Source of the DNA: Nodularia sphaerocarpa UHCC 0038 | GTDB lineage: Bacteria; Cyanobacteriota; Cyanobacteriia; Cyanobacteriales; Nostocaceae | Assembly: GCF_022376295.1 (NCBI RefSeq) | Contig: NZ_CP060140.1 | Location: 1,182,356 to 1,246,355, forward strand | Length of the DNA: 64,000 nt | Reading direction: 5' to 3' | In this document: positions 43,350 through 51,619 of the stretch, in pieces | How the letters are laid out: each line of letters opens with the position of its first letter | How positions within the stretch are numbered: the stretch's first letter is position 1 | Made by a program: the position numbers and the translations under genes | Notes under the pieces: generated by a model | The model's database searches: none | Told to the model about the DNA's origin: nothing | What the model saw: only the letters and a program-made list of their open reading frames with translations

Positions 43350-44059
43350 ATTTATCCTAGCTATCCTCAAAAATAAATATCAAATTTTTGCCTATTAACA
43401 CAAGCCTTGACTGATAAAGTCTGAATCAAGTAATTTATTGTTTATTTGCACAGACAACATTTGTATCTAAACAAAGCTCTTATTCAAAAATTTATGTAAT
43501 ATTATGCAAAAAAAACCGCCTAAATACTTTGCATAGTTATAAATATTTATACATTTTATTGAAAATAACACTAATTCAGGGAGGGGTTTTCAGATATGCC
43601 CATCCCAGATTAATTTATGCTGCTTTTTTTGTGAAAACTCTTTGTATCCTTTGCGGTTCCACCAAACCAGATCATGTATACAACCGCAAGAAGATGGCCA
43701 TAACTGCCTATTTTCGCAACACATATCGATATTTAAGTAGAAAAACACCATAAATACTTCCCCACCTCAGCGCTCAAATTTACAGCCATTTTATGAGGTT
43801 TGCAGATAAAAAATTAGATTAATTTTTCGTTTTATTTGATGTTTAGCATTATATTACCCTGATCGAAGATGAAACTAACGCTATTTGCCTTGAACCTGAA
43901 ATAAGACAGATGAAATCAGCTGTTCACCAATGGGTTATCAAATTTTTGTGCCAATTTTGTTGATTAGCAGCAAAATTGGGGAATGCTTGAAAGTAGAAAA
44001 TCATAACCCAGACTCAGGGGTTATATAAATTACAAGATCGAGAAAATATCAAGGTAGCA
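43350..44059. other. Long AT-rich divergent intergenic region
   Basis: 710 bases without a convincing gene between the aminotransferase (minus) and the GAF pseudo-kinase (plus). It has poly-A stretches (for example 43505-43513) but no tandem-repeat arrays. A 74-codon frame at 43529-43753 is judged spurious. It should contain both promoters. Confidence 0.4.
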
Positions 44060-45616
44060 GTGGCAATGGTAGAGCCTGAAAACAAATTGTTTGGCTTCAA
44101 GGATGGTTGGGGTTCTCAAGCAGCAACAGAGGAACAACGCCTAGAAGCATTGTCTGAATTAGGTTTGCGGCAACCAGACACAATTCCGGTTTTTGAAGAA
44201 GCCACTCAAACTGCTGCCCACTTTTTAGAAGCGCCAATTTCCATATTGGGATTTGTAGACCAAGAACGTCATTGGTTCAAGTCGGCGGTGGGTTTATCTA
44301 GGCTAGGGCTAATGAATCATCTGGCACAAAACCGTCAGTTGTCACGTGAGGAATCCTTTTGCACCCAAGTGGTAGAACGCTGTCAAGTTTCTGTAATTAA
44401 CGATACGCACAAACTTACGAAATCATCACTGAGGACGGGTAAGCTGGTACAGGATTATGGCATCCGTGCCTACTTGGGAGCGCCCCTGATTGATGCTGCG
44501 GGAAATTGTTTAGGTGCTTTGGCAGTCATGGATTTAGTGCCACGTAAATTTACAACTCGCGAGATTGAATTTTTACAAATAATAGCTCGTTGGTGTATCA
44601 GTGAATTTGAGCGCAACCTGATGCTGCTGACAAAAAACTCCAAAAAAACTCATTCACAGCACGCTGCTACGAAATCACTCAATGATCAACGCTCAAGTGG
44701 GATGAGAGCCACCCCACCTCATTTAGAAAAAGCATCTGCTTCTAGTCAGCACCTGAAACTGGAACTTTTGGGACAGATTACGCAAGAGTTACGTACACCC
44801 TTAACATCTGTACTAGGCATGGGTAGCGTTTTGGGACATGAAATTTATGGGCCTTTGACAATCAAACAGAGAGAATATGTGGAAATCATTCAAGACAGTG
44901 GTCGGTACTTACTGTCTTTAGTCAACGAAATTAGCGAACTGGGAACGTTGGATGAAAACAACTCTGTGCTGAATCTAGCTCCTGTAGATATTGAAATGTT
45001 ATGTCAGCAATCGATCAATATTCTCAAAGAGGCAGCTAACCGCCGTGACCAAAATATTCGCCTGTCCATAGAACCAGGATATAGCCGCATTTGGGTTTTG
45101 GATAAAGACAAGGTGCGGCACATCCTGTATCACTTAATTTCCAGTGTGATTCGACTTTCTGCTACAGGTAGTATTATCCGTATTCATGTGTCTTATCAGA
45201 AAAGGACGCTGAATGTTACTGTTTGGGTTTGCCATCCCTGGCTAGGAGATGGAATAACTGAGGTTGAGTCCTATTTTCACCTGAATTCTTTCTCGCAGTT
45301 TGAACTAACAGGCGAAGCTGCAACCTACAGCAGTTATCCAGAAAGTCAGGAGGACTCAGGGATGCCAGCAGCAGTGAAGAATAGACTGAACTTTAATGAT
45401 TCCCACTCAGATACATTTAACATGATTGCTAGTGGGGATTTAGCTCAAGGTGATGGTAACTTGACGCGTGAAAGCTTGGGTATGTTACTGAGCTGTCAGC
45501 TGGCAGAATTTCACGGGGGACACATTGCAATTCAAGGTTCACCGCAATTAGGATACCGCTATGTACTGTCTTTGCCATTACAGATGGCTACTTCCTCAGA
45601 AATCATCAGTGAGTAA
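44060..45616 (+). CDS. GAF-domain protein with degenerate histidine-kinase module (pseudo-kinase)
   Basis: 518 residues. A GAF domain (about 40-185, 'FVDQERHWFKSAVGL', 'YLGAPLIDAAGNCLGALAVM') is followed by a HisKA-like dimerisation helix pair and a collapsed ATPase domain. The H-box reads 'LGQITQELRTPLTSVLG', so the phosphorylated His is Gln at 242. The N box is 'HILYHLISSVIRL' without asparagines. The D-x-G-x-G G1 box is replaced ('VCHPWLGDGITEV'), and a G2 glycine run is missing. Yet 'LAEFHGGHIAIQGSPQLGYR' keeps the family's end. It should dimerise and bind a ligand but not phosphorylate. The start is GTG 44060 or ATG 44066 (AAGG upstream). IctB follows 138 bases later. Confidence 0.85.
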   Translation: MAMVEPENKLFGFKDGWGSQAATEEQRLEALSELGLRQPDTIPVFEEATQTAAHFLEAPISILGFVDQERHWFKSAVGLSRLGLMNHLAQNRQLSREESFCTQVVERCQVSVINDTHKLTKSSLRTGKLVQDYGIRAYLGAPLIDAAGNCLGALAVMDLVPRKFTTREIEFLQIIARWCISEFERNLMLLTKNSKKTHSQHAATKSLNDQRSSGMRATPPHLEKASASSQHLKLELLGQITQELRTPLTSVLGMGSVLGHEIYGPLTIKQREYVEIIQDSGRYLLSLVNEISELGTLDENNSVLNLAPVDIEMLCQQSINILKEAANRRDQNIRLSIEPGYSRIWVLDKDKVRHILYHLISSVIRLSATGSIIRIHVSYQKRTLNVTVWVCHPWLGDGITEVESYFHLNSFSQFELTGEAATYSSYPESQEDSGMPAAVKNRLNFNDSHSDTFNMIASGDLAQGDGNLTRESLGMLLSCQLAEFHGGHIAIQGSPQLGYRYVLSLPLQMATSSEIISE

Positions 45617-45754
45617 ATAGAGCGGTGGCAACTCAATTAGCTTGATCTGGAAATAATTATCAATAAAATGGCAATTATTACTTTTGTTGTGACTCGCTAT
45701 TATGATTAAATCCAAGTTCGGCGCGGGCGTGCTAATTGATGAGAAAGTGTGTTT

Positions 45755-47182
45755 ATGAATTTAGTCTGGCAACGATTTACTTTATCTTATTTACCGCTCA
45801 AAGAATATCTGGCTACGAGCTACTTACACCGTTTTTTGGTGGGGATATTGCACTCTTGGCGGCAAAGTAGCATCTTGATGCAGTGGGGAGACGTAATAGC
45901 TGTGGCTTTACTCAGCTTGGTGTATGCTCTGGCTCCTTTTGTATCGAGTAGCCTAGTAGGATTATTGTTAGTAGCTTGTGTAGGATTTTGGCTGCTGTTG
46001 ACTTTATCCGATGAATCTGCGCCAGCAAATAGGCCGTTATTTACGCCAATTCATCTGCTGGTGTTACTTTACTGGGCTATTGCGGTAGTCTCTACTGCAT
46101 TGTCACCAGTCAAACAGGCAGCGTTTAAAGATTTGGTGGTATTGACTCTTTATCTGTTGCTGTTTGCCCTTTGTGCTAGGGTATTGCGATCGCCTCGTTT
46201 GCGGTCTTGGATCATTACTCTGTATTTGCACGTATCTTTAATCGTTAGTATATACGGGTTGCGGCAATGGTTTTTTGGTGCTACAGCCCTGGCGACTTGG
46301 GTAGATCCACAATCTCCTCTGGCTAAGACCACAAGGGTTTATAGTTATTTGGGTAATCCTAATTTATTGGCTGGATATCTTGTACCAGCAGTCGTTTTCA
46401 GCTTGGTAGCCATTTTTGCGTGGCAAAGCTGGATTAAGAAGGCTTTAGCGTTAACTATGTTGATTGCTAATGGTGCTTGTTTGGTGCTGACTTTTAGTCG
46501 TGGTGGCTGGATTGCTCTAGTGGTTGGTTTATTGACTGCGATCGCCTTGTTAGTGTATTGGTGGACTGTGCAAATGCCTCCTTTTTGGCGTACTTGGTCT
46601 CTACCGATTATTTTGGCAGGGATGATTGGCTTACTCTTGCTAGCAGTCATCTTTGTTGAACCAGTCCGCATCAGAGTCTTGAGTATTTTTGCAGATCGAC
46701 AAGATAGCAGTAATAATTTTCGCAGAAATGTTTGGGATGCTGTCTTCGAGATGATTCGCGATTTCCCAATTATTGGCATTGGCCCCGGTCACAATTCTTT
46801 TAATAAAGTGTACCCCCTCTACCAACGTCCTCGTTTTACGGCTTTAAGTGCTTATTCGATTTTTTTAGAGGTGGCTGTAGAAACTGGTTTGGTGGGTTTA
46901 GCCTGTTTTCTCTGGCTGATCATTGTCACCTTCAATAACGCATTTATGCAAGTGCGACGATTGCGCCAATCTCGAAGTGTCGAGGGATTTTGGTTGATTG
47001 GAGCATTCGCGACTGTGGCGGGGATGCTGGCTCACGGTACTGTCGATACTATTTGGTTTCGTCCTGAAGTCAATAGCCTTTGGTGGTTAATGGTGGCTTT
47101 AATTGCTAGCTACTGGACACCCATAGCTCAAGACCACAGTCAAAATCTTAATTCATCTCACGGAGAACCTACAGCCAGTTAA
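45755..47182 (+). CDS. ictB: IctB family membrane protein (O-antigen ligase/polymerase superfamily)
   Basis: A 475-residue integral membrane protein with ten or more hydrophobic helices. The block 'YSYLGNPNLLAGYLVPAVV' followed by 'LTFSRGGWIALVVGLLTAIA' (in two parts) and 'PIIGIGPGHNSFNKVYPLYQ' are the cyanobacterial IctB pattern, with a Wzy_C/ligase region in the loop. IctB was first proposed as a bicarbonate transporter, but its sequence relation is to polysaccharide ligases. I chose ATG 45755 over GTG 45749. Its position near the exosortase/EPS locus fits a glycan role better than inorganic carbon uptake. That is inference. Confidence 0.85.
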   Translation: MNLVWQRFTLSYLPLKEYLATSYLHRFLVGILHSWRQSSILMQWGDVIAVALLSLVYALAPFVSSSLVGLLLVACVGFWLLLTLSDESAPANRPLFTPIHLLVLLYWAIAVVSTALSPVKQAAFKDLVVLTLYLLLFALCARVLRSPRLRSWIITLYLHVSLIVSIYGLRQWFFGATALATWVDPQSPLAKTTRVYSYLGNPNLLAGYLVPAVVFSLVAIFAWQSWIKKALALTMLIANGACLVLTFSRGGWIALVVGLLTAIALLVYWWTVQMPPFWRTWSLPIILAGMIGLLLLAVIFVEPVRIRVLSIFADRQDSSNNFRRNVWDAVFEMIRDFPIIGIGPGHNSFNKVYPLYQRPRFTALSAYSIFLEVAVETGLVGLACFLWLIIVTFNNAFMQVRRLRQSRSVEGFWLIGAFATVAGMLAHGTVDTIWFRPEVNSLWWLMVALIASYWTPIAQDHSQNLNSSHGEPTAS

Positions 47183-47535
47183 ACAGGGTCAAAAAATCGC
47201 ATAATTCAGGAGCAGCGAAAATCCAGCCTGGATTTGTAGCTCCTGAAGGTCATACAATTTGGGATTTTAGATTTGGGATTTTAGATTGATTCCACAGATA
47301 AATCTAGGAGCTTGTACCATTAAGAGGATGTTTTAAAAGTTTTGGGCGAATATAATTCGCTACTACACTAAGGTCGTCTCGCCTGCGCGGACTAACGAGA
47401 AACTAAGGATTTTAAACCCACGTAGGTGGGTTTTGTCTGTGTAGCTGCGACTTCTAGTCGCCGAGGCTCATAATAATTGATACTTTACAAACATCCTCTA
47501 AGGAACTATTGGTCATGCTAAATTGTGTAAATAGC
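47183..47535. other. Intergenic region after ictB, filled by repeats
   Basis: 353 bases. A 'GGGATTTTAGATT...CCACAGATAAATCTAGGAGCTTGTACCAT' segment (split here; 47258-47320) is interrupted by a family-1 miniature element (47323-47498) and resumes as AAGGAACTATTGGTCA. No gene is apparent. Confidence 0.55.
47323..47498. mobile_element. Miniature element, family 1, copy 2 (176 bp, TA target duplication)
   Basis: The opposite orientation to copy 1 at 31531-31732. It runs AGAGGATG...CATCCTC with TA on both sides (47321-47322 and 47499-47500). The site without insertion is seen at about 34650-34675 (CTTGTACCACTAAGGAAGTATTGGTC, one TA). The 46 bases at its left end are the complement of the right 46 bases of copy 1; the interior has diverged and is 26 bases shorter. 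Confidence 0.72.
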
Positions 47536-47811
47536 TTAGTCTCTGTAGGTTGTACTTCCAGTAGTAGTCGGCTCGCGATAAGCAGTAGGTTCGTCACCAC
47601 GCTTTCTCCCAGCTAAACCAGCTAACCCAAATAAACCAATTAATCCTAACCAACCCCAATCAAAATCTTGACGCTGTTCAACTGTAGTCCTCGGTGTAGT
47701 TTCAACTCTGGGGTCAGTTACTTGGGCATTTACAGGTAGAGTTAAAGGCAACATGGCCATACTCAAACTAATAAAGCCAGCACTAACTGCTTTGGTCAAA
47801 TTACGTGTCAT
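47536..47811 (-). CDS. WGxxGxxG family secreted/anchored small protein
   Basis: A 91-residue protein. A signal peptide ('GFISLSMAMLPLTLPVNA', cut before QVTD) is followed by about 22 polar residues and then a WGxxGxxG motif: 'FDWGWLGLIGLFGLAGLAGR' then KR, a short membrane-like segment ending in basic residues. Such C-terminal tripartite sequences resemble protein-sorting signals. Here a further 20 residues ('GDEPTAYREPTTTGSTTYRD') follow, so it is not strictly C-terminal. It is 5 kb from a cyanoexosortase, but a functional link is speculative because cyanoexosortase substrates usually carry PEP-CTERM-type tails. Confidence 0.75.
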   Translation of the reverse strand: MTRNLTKAVSAGFISLSMAMLPLTLPVNAQVTDPRVETTPRTTVEQRQDFDWGWLGLIGLFGLAGLAGRKRGDEPTAYREPTTTGSTTYRD

Positions 47812-48443
47812 GGTGAAAATCTCTCATGCCTTCCAACGTCATTCACCACTGTATCCAGTCCTATAACTAATCAAATCAATCTGCGGCTATAAACTAGGGG
47901 TTCTCTAAACTCACACTGAAGATATACAACATACTTTTCATGTCTATTCACTCTAGTGTGGGTTTAGGCTTATTGACACTCCCCGACCTAAAGGTGCGGG
48001 GATTCTTGGTTCAACGAGTCCACTTAGATTAGACTCCTTGCGGTATCTAACCCAGAGGTGGTTCTCTCCCCAAGCGTTAACTTTCCCCCTGCCCGGAGGT
48101 AGTTGCGTTACCGCAAATTTTGTTTGAGTTAAATTCTGTGTCGTGTTTCGACTTCGCTCAACACAAGTCTAGTACCTGTAAATCTTTTACCTACTTCCAG
48201 GTGATACTAGAACTACGAAGTAGAACCCCATAGATTTAGTTGTCTTGGCGAAGCCTCTCCCTTTGGGAGAAGGTACAGATGGCCGTGAGGCACTTGGGTT
48301 TTTATACAGGTTAATTACCGTTCCTGTGAGAATTATTCTACCACAAAATCACCAAAGCGTAAACGCCTTAGCCGGCTTTCATCCCTTGTCTAAAGCACGT
48401 TTAAGTTTTTCCGCCATGCTCCAAAACTTAACCTCAAGGGTTT
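47812..48443. other. Intergenic region between WGxxGxxG gene and smpB
   Basis: 632 bases with no accepted gene; an 87-codon frame at 48245-48508 is judged spurious. The central part is the IS200/IS605-derived remnant at 47973-48247. CTCTCCCTTTGGGAGAAGG (48252-48270) is a small hairpin of a common repeat type. Confidence 0.5.
47973..48247 (-). mobile_element. IS200/IS605-derived remnant without CDS (copy A)
   Basis: Read on the minus strand it ends CCCCGCACCTTTAGGTCGGG (hairpin 48001-47981) followed by AGTGTCAATAA, which is like right ends of cyanobacterial IS200/IS605 elements as I recall them. The other end has GGGGTT after ACTAAATCTAT (48240-48222). The order of elements and the blocks 'AACCCCATA', 'TTTAGTT' and 'TTTTACC-ACT' are shared with copy B at 51206-51450. 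No tnpB frame remains. It is a CDS-less derivative or an isolated omega-RNA-like locus. Confidence 0.45.
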
Positions 48444-48923
48444 TCAGCCTATTTTCTTATAACTTTTCATCGCCCGTTGCATATCACGTTGATCTTGTCT
48501 TCGTTTGAGGGATTCGCGTTTGTCATGGAGTTTTTTACCTTTACCAAGGGCTATACTCACTTTTACCCACCCTCGTTTGAGGTACATTTTTAAAGGTACG
48601 AGTGTTAAACCTTCCTGTTCCACCTTGCCAATTAATTTACGAATTTCTTGGCGATGTAACAACAGTTTACGCGTGCGACGCGGTTCATGATTAAAATATT
48701 GACCACTAGCGTTGTAAGGAGAGATATGGACGTTGATCAGCCATGCTTCGCCATTGCGAATCAAAGCATAACCATCTTGGAGATTAACTCTCCCGGCGCG
48801 AATCGATTTAACTTCTGTTCCTACTAACTCAACTCCTGCTTCAAAGGTTTCTAGGATTTCATACAAATAACGGGCTTGACGGTTGTCACTAATAACTTTG
48901 TAACTTTGGCTCTTTTCGCTCAT
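48444..48923 (-). CDS. smpB: SsrA-binding protein SmpB
   Basis: A 159-residue tmRNA partner for rescue of stalled ribosomes. 'NRQARYLYEILETFEAGVEL' then 'VGTEVKSIRAGRVNLQDGYA' are the OB-barrel core. 'AWLINVHISPY' and the basic C-terminal tail ('GKGKKLHDKRESLKRR', about 128-143), which enters the mRNA channel, are intact. The length is typical. No tmRNA gene (ssrA) was seen in the window. The 422 bases upstream, shared with a divergent response-regulator gene, are AT-rich. Confidence 0.96.
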   Translation of the reverse strand: MSEKSQSYKVISDNRQARYLYEILETFEAGVELVGTEVKSIRAGRVNLQDGYALIRNGEAWLINVHISPYNASGQYFNHEPRRTRKLLLHRQEIRKLIGKVEQEGLTLVPLKMYLKRGWVKVSIALGKGKKLHDKRESLKRRQDQRDMQRAMKSYKKIG

Positions 48924-49345
48924 TGAAAAAATTTTGTGTACTTTAAATGTGCTGCAAAAATCTTGGGACTAGCTTTTAAATGTGAGATCAGCGCGATCGC
49001 ATATTCTTCTAATTTAACTTTTCTCAAGGGCGAAAGTTGCTAAAAAAATTATGGCAAATTAAATATTAATTTACACTACAGCAAGTATTTTCTGTATATT
49101 ATAGGTTGATTGTTAAGAATTAAAAACTTAAGTGTAGTTATTTAGCATTAAAGAGCGAATTATGTTAAGATTTGTCAATATTTTCTCAGGATTTAAGATT
49201 TTCTTTATAAATCAACCTTCAGGCAGTCATTAGCTGGTAATCCTGTCATAGTATGAAACATAAGGACACTATTTCTGCCTGTGTTCACTGATGTAGCTCG
49301 TATTCGTAAATTTCTGAGTAAAAAAATACTAGGGGTGTATTGTCC
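48924..49345. other. Divergent AT-rich region between smpB and the LuxR-type regulator
   Basis: 422 bases with no gene. It contains a GCGATCGC (HIP1) site near 48994 and AT-rich stretches such as TTAAATATTAATTTA (49059-). AGGGGTG at 49331 is the likely ribosome binding site of the downstream gene. Confidence 0.4.
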
Positions 49346-50029
49346 ATGCCCTTGACTATTCTTGTTGTGGATGATGACCTGGGAACTCGTCTGTCTATTA
49401 GTGATTATCTTGAACTGTCTGGCTACTCTGTGGTAACGGCGAATGACGGCGAAGAAGCTTTGGCAATGGTAGATAATTACCATCCTGATTTGATCGTTAC
49501 TGATATTATTATGCCACGAATGAACGGCTATGAACTGGTACGTCGGGTACGCCAACAACCAGCATTCCGGTTATTACCTGTAATTTTATTAACAGCACGC
49601 ACTAAGACCCAAGAAAGAATTTTGGGCTACCAGTCGGGGTGCGATTTGTACTTACCTAAGCCTTTTGAGCTAGAGGAGTTAGCCGCAGCAATTCGTAATC
49701 TGCTAGAGCGATCGCAAATTATCCAATCTGAGTATCGCTTTTCTCATAAAGAAAATTTGGGCAGTTTCGTACCCACAAAAGAGGTAGAAATCCCAAATTC
49801 TTTATCAACGAACATTCAGCAATCCCATCTGTTAGCATCCTTGACACCCAGAGAACAAGAAGTGTTAGAAATGTTAACTCATGGTTTTTCTAATGCTGAG
49901 ATGGGACATCAACTGCATTTGAGTCCGAGAACAGTAGAAAAGTATGTCAGCAGTTTATTAAGAAAAACTGCCACCAGCAACCGAGCGGAACTGGTGCGTT
50001 TTGCGATGAAGCATGGACTGGTGGAATAG
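49346..50029 (+). CDS. Response regulator, REC plus LuxR-type HTH
   Basis: A 227-residue transcription factor. The receiver (1-120) has 'VVDDD' (8-11), phospho-acceptor Asp53 in 'LIVTDIIMPRMNG', and the Thr/Lys switch residues ('LLTAR', 'YLPKPFE'). After a linker, 'SLTPREQEVLEMLTHGFSNA' and 'MGHQLHLSPRTVEKYVSSLL' form the LuxR/NarL helix-turn-helix. ATG 49346 is chosen (AGGGGT about nine bases upstream) rather than TTG 49340. This type is common in cyanobacteria and includes nitrate/redox regulators. No partner kinase is adjacent, so it is an orphan. Confidence 0.93.
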   Translation: MPLTILVVDDDLGTRLSISDYLELSGYSVVTANDGEEALAMVDNYHPDLIVTDIIMPRMNGYELVRRVRQQPAFRLLPVILLTARTKTQERILGYQSGCDLYLPKPFELEELAAAIRNLLERSQIIQSEYRFSHKENLGSFVPTKEVEIPNSLSTNIQQSHLLASLTPREQEVLEMLTHGFSNAEMGHQLHLSPRTVEKYVSSLLRKTATSNRAELVRFAMKHGLVE

Positions 50030-50032
50030 GCT

Positions 50033-50518
50033 TTATGCTTTGAGTTGCTGGCTGGTAATGTGTTGGAGTAGACCTTCACAAGCATCCACAAGTAAATCTA
50101 TTACCTGATTAAAACCCTCTACTCCACCGTAGTAAGGGTCTGGAACTTCTTTCAGGGAGTGGCGAGAGCAAAAACCACACATCAGGTAAACTTTGTGGTG
50201 ATACTGACCAGTTGGATCAAGAGCAAGTATATTATGATAATTCTCTTGATCCATTGCCAAGATCATATCAAAGTTCTGAAAGTCTAATTTTTGCAATTGC
50301 CGAGCTTGACCAAGCAGTTTAATTCCCAACTTTGCAGTAGCAGCATTACTCATGCGTCGGTCGGGTGGACTACCTATGTGATAACTAGATGTACCAGCAG
50401 AATCACAGAGGATGCCATCGCTCAAGCGGGCTTGGTCAATGAGATGATTCATAATGTTTTCTGCGGAAGGCGATCGGCAGATGTTCCCCAGACAGACAAA
50501 CAGCAACTTGTAAGGCAT
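50033..50518 (-). CDS. Low-molecular-weight protein-tyrosine phosphatase (Wzb-like)
   Basis: A 161-residue LMW-PTP. The P-loop 'FVCLGNICRSPSAEN' has nucleophile Cys9 and Arg15, and the general acid Asp is in 'EVPDPYYGG' (about 126). Such phosphatases work against BY-kinases of polysaccharide export, such as Wzc, or in low-level tyrosine signalling. The Wzc-like gene lies about 13 kb away, so a link is only inferred. It is convergent with the response-regulator gene, with three bases between the stops. Confidence 0.92.
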   Translation of the reverse strand: MPYKLLFVCLGNICRSPSAENIMNHLIDQARLSDGILCDSAGTSSYHIGSPPDRRMSNAATAKLGIKLLGQARQLQKLDFQNFDMILAMDQENYHNILALDPTGQYHHKVYLMCGFCSRHSLKEVPDPYYGGVEGFNQVIDLLVDACEGLLQHITSQQLKA

Positions 50519-50826
50519 AAATATTTTACTTACTATCGCTCAAAGGTCAAAAGTCCACACTCATCAGTCTAATGACTAACGCTCTTTTATTATTTTCTTC
50601 AGATCAAAATCATCAACCCTTGTTTTTCAGGAATTTGATGAATTTAGAGGTAGGTTGGGTAGAGGAACGTTAACGTAGTTTGCCGAAGGCGTAACCCAAC
50701 ACCAACAATCCTGGGTTTCCTTGGGTTTCACTTTGTTCAACCCAACCTACATTTTTTTTCTTTCATCAGAGTGATAAAAGGGGACTAATGACTAATGACT
50801 AATGACTAATGACTAATAACTAATGA
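50519..50826. other. Intergenic region with miniature element and repeats
   Basis: 308 bases without a gene, holding the GTAGGTTGGGT element (50650-50750) and a CTAATGA array (50783-50829). Confidence 0.5.
50650..50750. mobile_element. Miniature element with GTAGGTTGGGT ends (101 bp)
   Basis: It starts GTAGGTTGGGT and ends ACCCAACCTAC, perfect complements, with an interior of two AACCCAAC/GGGTTT segments. It is related to 20042-20149 and the fragment 1412-1444. Confidence 0.62.
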
Positions 50827-50829
50827 CTA
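50783..50829. repeat. Short tandem repeat array, unit CTAATGA
   Basis: Six to seven CTAATGA heptamers ending at the stop codon of the YbaB gene. Confidence 0.9.
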
Positions 50830-51174
50830 AAATCCAGGTAGTTCCAGACCGCTAGTCAAGTCTTCCATGCGTTCGCGCATTGTTGCAGTGGACTTGTTGT
50901 AGGCATCTTTCATTGCTACTGTCACGAGGTCAGAAAGTAATTCCGCACCTTGTGCTAGGGCATCTGGGGAAATTTCCACCCGCTTGGGTTCTTGGTTCCC
51001 ACTGACAATTACCTTAACCAGTCCACCGCCGGACTCTCCCTCGATTTCCATTTGCTCCAATTCTTCTTGAAGCTGTTTAGCGCCTTCTTGAACTTGCTGC
51101 GCCTTTTTGAAAGCGTCTGCGAGTTCTCTCATTTTTCCCAAACCAAAACCGAATCCCTGGCCTTTTCCTGTCAT
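50827..51174 (-). CDS. YbaB/EbfC family nucleoid-associated protein
   Basis: A 115-residue DNA-binding protein. It opens with a glycine-rich 'GKGQGFGFGLGKMRELADAF', a long helix ('KAQQVQEGAKQLQEELEQME') and a beta-strand block 'GGGLVKVIVSGNQEPKRVEI'. 'LSDLVTVAMKDAYNKS' completes the fold. YbaB proteins bend DNA as dimers; in cyanobacteria the role is unknown. It lies downstream of the IS-like remnant B and the murC-murB pair on the same strand. The length is normal. Confidence 0.92.
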   Translation of the reverse strand: MTGKGQGFGFGLGKMRELADAFKKAQQVQEGAKQLQEELEQMEIEGESGGGLVKVIVSGNQEPKRVEISPDALAQGAELLSDLVTVAMKDAYNKSTATMRERMEDLTSGLELPGF

Positions 51175-51205
51175 AACTGATTGTGCGCGTGTGCGTAGAA
51201 TAACA

Positions 51206-51450
51206 ATTGAACCTCACACGACTAGAAGTCGCGTGATTCCTGCTTCGCCGATCTGCGCCTGAATTACTCCAGGTCTTACAAGTTCTCCACAGGCGTTTTT
51301 AAAGTCTCCGGCGCACCGACGGCGACTTTTAAACAAGTACCTAAATAGTTAAGTATGTTTAATCTCTGTACCTGAAAGATTTTACCCACTAGAGGAGCGA
51401 TACAAAGGTATCTATTTCCCAGTGGAACCCCATATCTTTAGTTTTCGTGG
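51206..51450 (-). mobile_element. IS200/IS605-derived remnant without CDS (copy B)
   Basis: On the minus strand the right-end-like hairpin is TCACGCGACTTCTAGTCGTG then TGA (51236-51214), followed by GGTTCAATTG. At the other end the ACCCCAT/ACTAAA motif, like copy A, is at 51426-51450 (read in the plus direction AACCCCATATCTTTAGTT then TTCGTGG). The segments TACCTG-AA and TTTTACC-ACT are common to both. No tnpB frame remains. Confidence 0.42.
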
Positions 51451-51619
51451 TTCGGGCTAGCTTGGTTTTCGCTATACACTAATCCTAACAGAATATGGAC
51501 TGCCTAACTCATGACTATTCGTCACGAGTGTGCGGCTTTTGGAAATCAAATTCAATTATAGATGCGGTCGGTAGTTTGCCTGTTTTATTACCAATAATTA
51601 ACGCTGGGGATTGGGGTAT

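Noticed and set aside
43529..43753. 74-codon plus-strand frame in the gap before the GAF pseudo-kinase
   Set aside because: No recognisable domain, AT-rich region, and no ribosome binding site at its ATG.
48245..48508. 87-codon plus-strand frame before smpB
   Set aside because: Runs through repeat sequence and into the antisense of smpB; no conserved pattern.
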